Assembly (NCBI RefSeq): GCF_002482385.1
Contig: NZ_DLFW01000002.1
Span: 425,238-489,237, forward strand
Source of the DNA: Dysgonomonas sp. UBA7710
GTDB lineage: Bacteria; Bacteroidota; Bacteroidia; Bacteroidales; Dysgonomonadaceae
Reading direction: 5' to 3'
Length of the DNA stretch: 64,000 bases
Shown here: piece after piece, positions 59,224-64,000 of the stretch
Position numbering within the stretch: the stretch's first letter is position 1
How the letters are laid out: each line of letters opens with the position of its first letter
Made by a program: the position numbers and the translations under genes
The notes under the pieces: generated by a model
What the model was told of the DNA's origin: nothing
What the model saw: the letters and a program-made list of their open reading frames with translations, nothing else
Database searches by the model: none

Positions 59224-61401
59224 ATGAACAAAAAGACTTTACTAACTTCACTGCTATTGATCTGTGTATCAATGGTATCCTTCGCACAGACAAATCACTC
59301 TGAGCAATATTCCGTCCCGACGCGGAATGAATATTTACAGAAAGACCCTGTTTGGTTTATCTCCATAGGAGCCGGAGGGCAGGTTTATTTCGGAGAAGAT
59401 GATAATGGGGTTCCAGGCAACCGTATAGGCCTTGATAAAAGAGTAACTTTCGCACCCACATTAACAATCGGGCGGCGAATGAGTAATATAATAACCCTTC
59501 GCTTGCAACTGTCCGGCGGTAGCCTGCATGGTTTCAATGATGGTTGGAATGGAACTTATACCCGCTGGTGGAAAGACGGGGCTAATGGAGAGGACTTTAT
59601 GCGTCTTTCTAAAGACCCGCAATGGGATTATATGGGATGGGTAGAAGGCGTTGATTATGAATATAGTGCTGTGGATATGACAGGGGTGCCTGTATATCAT
59701 CCGGTAAGAGATGGAAAATTTGGTGCGGAAAACCAAAATTACTACATGCAGCATATGCGTTATATTAGTGCAACAGGAGATGTCTCGTTGAATCTGTTGA
59801 ACCTATTAAAGGGATATCAGCCAAATCGTAGATTTGAAGTGTCACCATTTGCCGGTGTGGGTTGGTATCAGCGTTTTGCGCATATGGGTACACTCAATAA
59901 TACGTTCTTCGGCGGTAGTTTAGGTTTGAACTTGGGTTTTAATTTAACCAGAAAATTTCAAATCTTTGCCGAAGGCAGAGGTATTATTGTGAGTGATAAA
60001 TTTGATGGACAACAAGGCGATTTGAGTAATAATGGTATTGCACAGGCTACAATGGGGGTAACATATAAGTTCGGAGAACCGAAATATATTGATCCTGCTA
60101 TTGAAACACGTTTGGTTATGCCATATAATATAGCACGAGGCTGCGATAAAATGGTACTTGTGCCGGGAGGTAATATAGAGATGGGTACAGGTGTGGACCC
60201 GCTTTGGGGTGACTCCATACCACGTAAACTGGTTGCAGTAAGTCCTTTCTGGATGGATGAAACAGAAGTGACGAATAAACAATATCGTGAATTTGTTTAT
60301 TGGGTACGTGATTCCATCATCAGAGAGCGTTTGGCTGATCCGGCTTATGCGGGAGATCCTACATATAAAGTATTGATAAGACCGAGCGATAATTCTTTCA
60401 TTTCTGTAGGGCAACGTTTGAATTGGAATAAACCAATTCCGTGGAAAAACCCGACAAGTAGGGAGTCTGCTGCCATAAATAGTGTTGTGGGAGGAAACTC
60501 TTTCAATGCGGATAAAGGCGGATTGATTGTATCGGCAATGAATTATAAATATGATTGGTTCGACTCTAAGAGTTATTATGCTTTCTTAGGCAAAACGCGT
60601 GCAGGTGAAGCTACAGCTATTGCTGTTACGAAAGATACAGCATATGTAAATTCGAGAGGAGATATTGTTCGCGAAACATTATCAAGAATGTCTCACGGTG
60701 ACCGGATCGATTTTACGAATACTTATATAGTAAATATATATCCTGATGTAATGAGTTGGATGACAGACTTCGCCAATGCAAAAAGCGAGCGTTATGTAGA
60801 AAGCTACTTTACAACGAAAGCCTACGATAATTTCCCTGTGGTTGGTGTATCCTGGGAAGCTGCCGATGCATACTGTGCATGGCGTACAGACCGTTATATT
60901 GCTGAAGGTAAATGTACTCAGGCAGGTTTTGAAGGTTATAGATTACCTACAGAAGCAGAGTGGGAGTTTGCAGCCAGAAACGGACGTTCTGAATTGGAAT
61001 ATCCGTGGTATTCGGATCAAACACACACAACAGATGGTCTGGCTCATGCTAATTTCAGGGCGTCTAAAGATTTAAAAGATTTGGTATCTCCTGTGGCAAC
61101 ATTCCTGCCTAACCGTTTCGGTTTGTATGATATGGCCGGGAATGTGGCAGAATGGACTACTACAACATTTACAGAGTCGGTAGACCGTATGGCTGATGAG
61201 GCTAATCCTGACTTTAGCTACAGAGCGGTATTGGCTGACCCCGCTATCCTTAAACGTAAAATAGTGAAAGGTGGTTCGTGGAAAGATGCGACAGTACGTT
61301 CAGGAGACAGATCGGTCGAATTTCAGGACAAAGGTCGTTCATTCATCGGATTCAGATGTGTGAGATCTTGGGGTGTTGACGAAAAGGGAAGATTTAGATA
61401 A
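59224..61401 (+). CDS. gldK: GldK/PorK-type SUMF1 protein with an N-terminal OmpA-like beta-barrel
   Basis: The 725-residue protein has an ordinary signal peptide (cleavage near SFA-QT; no lipobox). Residues about 35-290 read as an OmpA-type eight-stranded barrel (WFISIGAGGQVYFGEDDNG; FEVSPFAGVGWYQRF; LGLNLGFNLTRKFQIFAEGR; ATMGVTYKFG). Residues about 305-725 are the SUMF1 fold with GldK features (VLVPGGNIEMGTG; SPFWMDETEVTNKQYREFVY; YDNFPVVGVSWEAADAYCAW; YRLPTEAEWEFAARNG; GLYDMAGNVAEWT). GldK/PorK normally is a lipoprotein that forms the type IX secretion ring with PorN under the outer membrane. Here the barrel would supply the anchor. gldL and gldM follow, which fixes the identity. No porP gene precedes it. 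Confidence 0.85.
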   Translation: MNKKTLLTSLLLICVSMVSFAQTNHSEQYSVPTRNEYLQKDPVWFISIGAGGQVYFGEDDNGVPGNRIGLDKRVTFAPTLTIGRRMSNIITLRLQLSGGSLHGFNDGWNGTYTRWWKDGANGEDFMRLSKDPQWDYMGWVEGVDYEYSAVDMTGVPVYHPVRDGKFGAENQNYYMQHMRYISATGDVSLNLLNLLKGYQPNRRFEVSPFAGVGWYQRFAHMGTLNNTFFGGSLGLNLGFNLTRKFQIFAEGRGIIVSDKFDGQQGDLSNNGIAQATMGVTYKFGEPKYIDPAIETRLVMPYNIARGCDKMVLVPGGNIEMGTGVDPLWGDSIPRKLVAVSPFWMDETEVTNKQYREFVYWVRDSIIRERLADPAYAGDPTYKVLIRPSDNSFISVGQRLNWNKPIPWKNPTSRESAAINSVVGGNSFNADKGGLIVSAMNYKYDWFDSKSYYAFLGKTRAGEATAIAVTKDTAYVNSRGDIVRETLSRMSHGDRIDFTNTYIVNIYPDVMSWMTDFANAKSERYVESYFTTKAYDNFPVVGVSWEAADAYCAWRTDRYIAEGKCTQAGFEGYRLPTEAEWEFAARNGRSELEYPWYSDQTHTTDGLAHANFRASKDLKDLVSPVATFLPNRFGLYDMAGNVAEWTTTTFTESVDRMADEANPDFSYRAVLADPAILKRKIVKGGSWKDATVRSGDRSVEFQDKGRSFIGFRCVRSWGVDEKGRFR

Positions 61402-61456
61402 TAAATCCGTTAAATATAAGTTTATACTTATATAACATTACATATAGTTAAGCAAA

Positions 61457-62395
61457 ATGACGAAGAAGGAAAGCATTAAACATTTTATATCCAGCCGAAA
61501 AGGTCAGATAATATTCAACTATTTATATAGCTGGGGAGCCGCAGTAGTTATTATTGGGGCCATGTTTAAGATTATTCACCTTCCTTTTGCCGATTATATA
61601 CTAATGGCGGGGATGATTACCGAGGCAGTGGTTTTCTTTATCTCTGCATTCGATTATATTTCTCCGACTCCGGCTACTGAAACAGTTGCCAATGCTGGAG
61701 TGATTATTGGTAGCAGTGTGACCGGAGGTACAGTTGTAACTCCCCAGGCAGCTGCTGTAAGGGCAGAATCTGGTAAAGGTAAAGTCGAAGGTTCTGGTTC
61801 GGTAGTCGTTGTTACAGGTGGAGGAGGTGGAAATATCTCCGGAGGAAGTTTCTCAGGTTCAGGGGCGACATCTGCTGGTAGTGCCGGAGGAGGTAATATC
61901 GGAGTAAATCAGACAGCGTCAACGGATACATATTCTTCAGGTGCTTCAGGAAGTGGGAATGCTTCAGGAAGAAGTGTCACGCCTGAATATGCGCAGAGTT
62001 TAAATGATACTGCTCAAAATTTAGAAGAATTTTCTACTACTATACAATCGTTGAATGAAGCATCTCAAAAACTATTGGGAGCTTATAAGCACGTTACCGA
62101 AACTCAAGGTTTTGTAGATAACTTAGCGACATTAAATCAGAATGTAAGTGGACTGAATGATGTATTTAATACACAGCTACAGACTATAACAGAGCAAATG
62201 TCGGCCGTCAGATATATAAACGATAGTTTGATCCGGATGAAAGGTTTATATGACGGAGCTATCGGAGATAGTTATATGTTCAGAGAAGAATCTGCAAAAA
62301 TGACTAAGCATATAGAAGCGTTGAACAATGTATATGCTCGTTTATTACAGGCTATGACAACAAATAACAACAATATGAACCCAACTAATTTTTAA
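61457..62395 (+). CDS. gldL: type IX secretion inner-membrane motor protein GldL/PorL
   Basis: The 312-residue protein has two close transmembrane helices at about residues 18-65 (YLYSWGAAVVIIGAMFKII; HLPFADYILMAGMITEAVVF) with the conserved Lys, His and Glu that belong to the proton channel of GldLM. A long Gly/Ser/Ala-rich segment (about 75-178) follows, then a coiled-coil cytoplasmic domain (LNDTAQNLEEFSTTIQSLNE; SGLNDVFNTQLQTITEQMSA). GldL5-GldM2 converts proton flow into rotation that powers secretion. It lies 55 bases after gldK and 46 before gldM. The Gly/Ser segment seems long. Confidence 0.93.
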   Translation: MTKKESIKHFISSRKGQIIFNYLYSWGAAVVIIGAMFKIIHLPFADYILMAGMITEAVVFFISAFDYISPTPATETVANAGVIIGSSVTGGTVVTPQAAAVRAESGKGKVEGSGSVVVVTGGGGGNISGGSFSGSGATSAGSAGGGNIGVNQTASTDTYSSGASGSGNASGRSVTPEYAQSLNDTAQNLEEFSTTIQSLNEASQKLLGAYKHVTETQGFVDNLATLNQNVSGLNDVFNTQLQTITEQMSAVRYINDSLIRMKGLYDGAIGDSYMFREESAKMTKHIEALNNVYARLLQAMTTNNNNMNPTNF

Positions 62396-62441
62396 GTAAA
62401 GGTCGTTAGGCTTGATTTGAAAATTAAAAAGAAGATAACTG

Positions 62442-64000
62442 ATGGCATTAAGTAGAGGGCAAATGACGCGGCAGAAGATGATAAATCTGATGTATCTGGT
62501 TTTTATTGCTATGCTCGCTTTAAATGTATCGACAGAAGTACTCGATGGATTCGTATTAGTAAATGATAACCTTCAGGAAAACATAGAGGTTACAACCGCC
62601 CGGAATAAACAAATATATTCAGATATAGACGAGGCATATGCTACAAATCCCGAAAAAACCCGGAAGGGGTATGATACATCGCAGGATGTAAGGCGCAAAA
62701 CTGATTCGCTCTTCAACTATATACAATACCTGAAACAGGAGATTGCAAAAAAGAGTGATGGAGCGAATGCCGATATTGATAATCTGAAATCGAAAGACAA
62801 TCTTAATGCTTCATCCGAAGTAATGATTTCTCCCGTCGGCGGACAGGGAAATAAACTGAAAAAAGCATTGGATGAATACAGAGAAAGCATATTAACCCTG
62901 ATATCTGATGAAACAAAGAAGGATGTGGTTAATAAGACTTTGTCTACTCAGCCGAACGAACGTGCGAAAAAAGACGGAAAGAACTGGCTACAGGCTTCTT
63001 TCGACAGAATGCCAAGCATTGCCGCTATAACTTTTTTATCGGAGTTGCAGGTGAATGTGAAGCAGGCGGAAGGAGAAGTACTGAATAGTTTGGTTCAGGA
63101 TATTGACGTAAAAGATCTACGGGTCAATCAATTGAGTGCTTTTGTAGTTCCTCAATCTAGCATGGTAATGCGTGGGACAACATATTCGGCACAGATTATC
63201 ATGGCCGCGGTTGATACAACACAGCGTCCGCGTATAGTTGTCAATGGCAAAGAGTTGCCGGAAGATAAAAAAGGTTTATATGAATTTGCCGCTACAGGTA
63301 CAGGAAAGCAGACTTTCAATGGTTTTATAGAGATGCTGGACCGGAGCGGGTTCCCATTGAAGCGGGAGTTCACTCAGGAATATACAGTTATGGAACCAAT
63401 GGCTACAGTTGCACCTTTACTGATGGATGTACTTTATTCGGGTATTCCTAATCAGATTAGTATATCTGTTCCCGGTGTTCCAATTAGCGAAGTCTCGGCA
63501 AGCGCTGTAGATGGTGGAACATTGAGCGCGTCGGGCAATGGAATCTGGGTAGCTTCACCCTCTCCATCTAAAATAGGGCAGAAATTTGTAATTGCCGTAT
63601 CTGCGAGAGTGAATGGAGTAACTCAAACTGTGGCAAGAAAAGAATTCAGAATACGTCCATTGCCTCCGGCATTAGCATATATTGATTATAAAGATGCTAA
63701 TGGTAACCAGAGGAAGTTTAGAAAAGGTGCTCTATCCAGAGCTTTGATACTAAATTCTCCGGGGATTAAGGCTTCAATAGACGATGGCATTCTTGATATT
63801 CAATTTACGGTATTAAGTTTCAGAACATATTCGTTTGATGCTATGGGAAATACTACACCGGAATTATCAAATGGTGCTAATTTCTCTCCGCGTCAGATAG
63901 AACAAATAAGGAAGATGAATAGAGGGGCACGTTTCTTCATAGGCGACATTAAGGTAAAAGGCCCTGATGGAGTCGAACAGGAAACAAACCCAATGCAAGT
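62442..64000 (+). CDS. gldM: type IX secretion motor protein GldM/PorM (3' end beyond window)
   Basis: An open frame starts at ATG 62442 and continues past the window end (519 codons visible, no stop). The start MALSRGQMTRQKMINLMYLV with one transmembrane helix (VFIAMLALNVSTEVLDGFVL) is the GldM signature; this helix sits inside the GldL pentamer. A long periplasmic part of four domains follows, and the last visible segment (RGARFFIGDIKVKGPDG) matches the C-terminal domain that contacts the GldK/N ring, so only a few residues should be missing. gldN should follow outside the window. Confidence 0.94.
   Translation, partial: MALSRGQMTRQKMINLMYLVFIAMLALNVSTEVLDGFVLVNDNLQENIEVTTARNKQIYSDIDEAYATNPEKTRKGYDTSQDVRRKTDSLFNYIQYLKQEIAKKSDGANADIDNLKSKDNLNASSEVMISPVGGQGNKLKKALDEYRESILTLISDETKKDVVNKTLSTQPNERAKKDGKNWLQASFDRMPSIAAITFLSELQVNVKQAEGEVLNSLVQDIDVKDLRVNQLSAFVVPQSSMVMRGTTYSAQIIMAAVDTTQRPRIVVNGKELPEDKKGLYEFAATGTGKQTFNGFIEMLDRSGFPLKREFTQEYTVMEPMATVAPLLMDVLYSGIPNQISISVPGVPISEVSASAVDGGTLSASGNGIWVASPSPSKIGQKFVIAVSARVNGVTQTVARKEFRIRPLPPALAYIDYKDANGNQRKFRKGALSRALILNSPGIKASIDDGILDIQFTVLSFRTYSFDAMGNTTPELSNGANFSPRQIEQIRKMNRGARFFIGDIKVKGPDGVEQETNPMQ

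Noticed and set aside
61780..61990. tandem DNA repeat in gldL
   Set aside because: The GGAGGT/TCAGGA-like words come from Gly/Ser codon usage; no regular nucleotide period was evident.
1..64000. tRNA or rRNA genes, insertion sequences, phage genes
   Set aside because: No cloverleaf-like 70-90-base segments, rRNA core sequence, transposase or phage structural proteins were recognised in the gaps or frames.

Overview
The window is a chromosomal segment of a Bacteroidetes bacterium. It is most likely a member of the Bacteroidales close to Dysgonomonas or Paludibacter; that placement is an inference from gene content. The supporting evidence is: promoters of the Bacteroidetes type (TAnnTTTG, sometimes with TTTG 19-20 bases upstream), little Shine-Dalgarno sequence, a Bacteroidetes mmdA/biotin-carrier cluster, a 4-alpha-glucanotransferase with two N-terminal CBM20 domains, bifunctional hisB, and type IX secretion genes (gldK/L/M). 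No rRNA, tRNA, CRISPR array, insertion sequence or prophage was seen.

Layout. 0.3-7.7 kb: a GH127 glycosidase faces a four-gene catabolic operon (aldo/keto reductase, zinc alcohol dehydrogenase, amidohydrolase lactonase, FucP-like permease), with a divergent LacI regulator. This looks like an oxidative pathway for L-fucose, L-galactose or a related sugar. 7.7-18.9 kb: housekeeping genes (DUF177, rpmF, fabH, der, smpB, metH) plus a lipoprotein, a DUF6056-like membrane protein and an orphan ABC-3 metal permease. 18.9-20.2 kb: a split ThrE-type exporter. 20.4-29.5 kb: alpha-glucan use (malQ, periplasmic GH13, LacI regulator, maltose-type MFS, lipoprotein GH13) without SusC/SusD. 29.6-31.2 kb: mdaB and a divergent LysR. 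31.2-34.1 kb: methylmalonyl-CoA epimerase and decarboxylase, including a 58-residue small subunit gene. 35-41.2 kb: a small protein, a DUF2807 adhesin-like protein, then aconitase, DJ-1, GNAT, citrate synthase and DUF423 in one operon. 41.7-44.2 kb: TPR protein, ECF sigma factor, probable anti-sigma and Spy-like protein. 44.2-50.9 kb: a histidine operon (hisG, D, C, B) interrupted by a GNAT, a GNAT-cupin fusion and a DJ-1/PfpI gene, preceded by a leader peptide with three His codons and an attenuator. 51-59 kb: a putative porin, a periplasmic binding protein, an AAA ATPase and pyruvate:ferredoxin oxidoreductase. 59.2-64 kb: gldK, gldL and gldM (cut by the window end).

Most unusual points. (1) The gldK/porK-like gene encodes an OmpA-type beta-barrel fused to the SUMF1 domain, with an ordinary signal peptide in place of the usual lipoprotein anchor. 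(2) A compact ribosome-mediated attenuator precedes hisG, and the operon carries foreign enzymes including the GNAT-cupin fusion. (3) A composite intergenic repeat built on seven-base phasing is present several times; two copies 34 kb apart in inverted orientation are identical over 118 bases except for the gain or loss of one seven-base unit.
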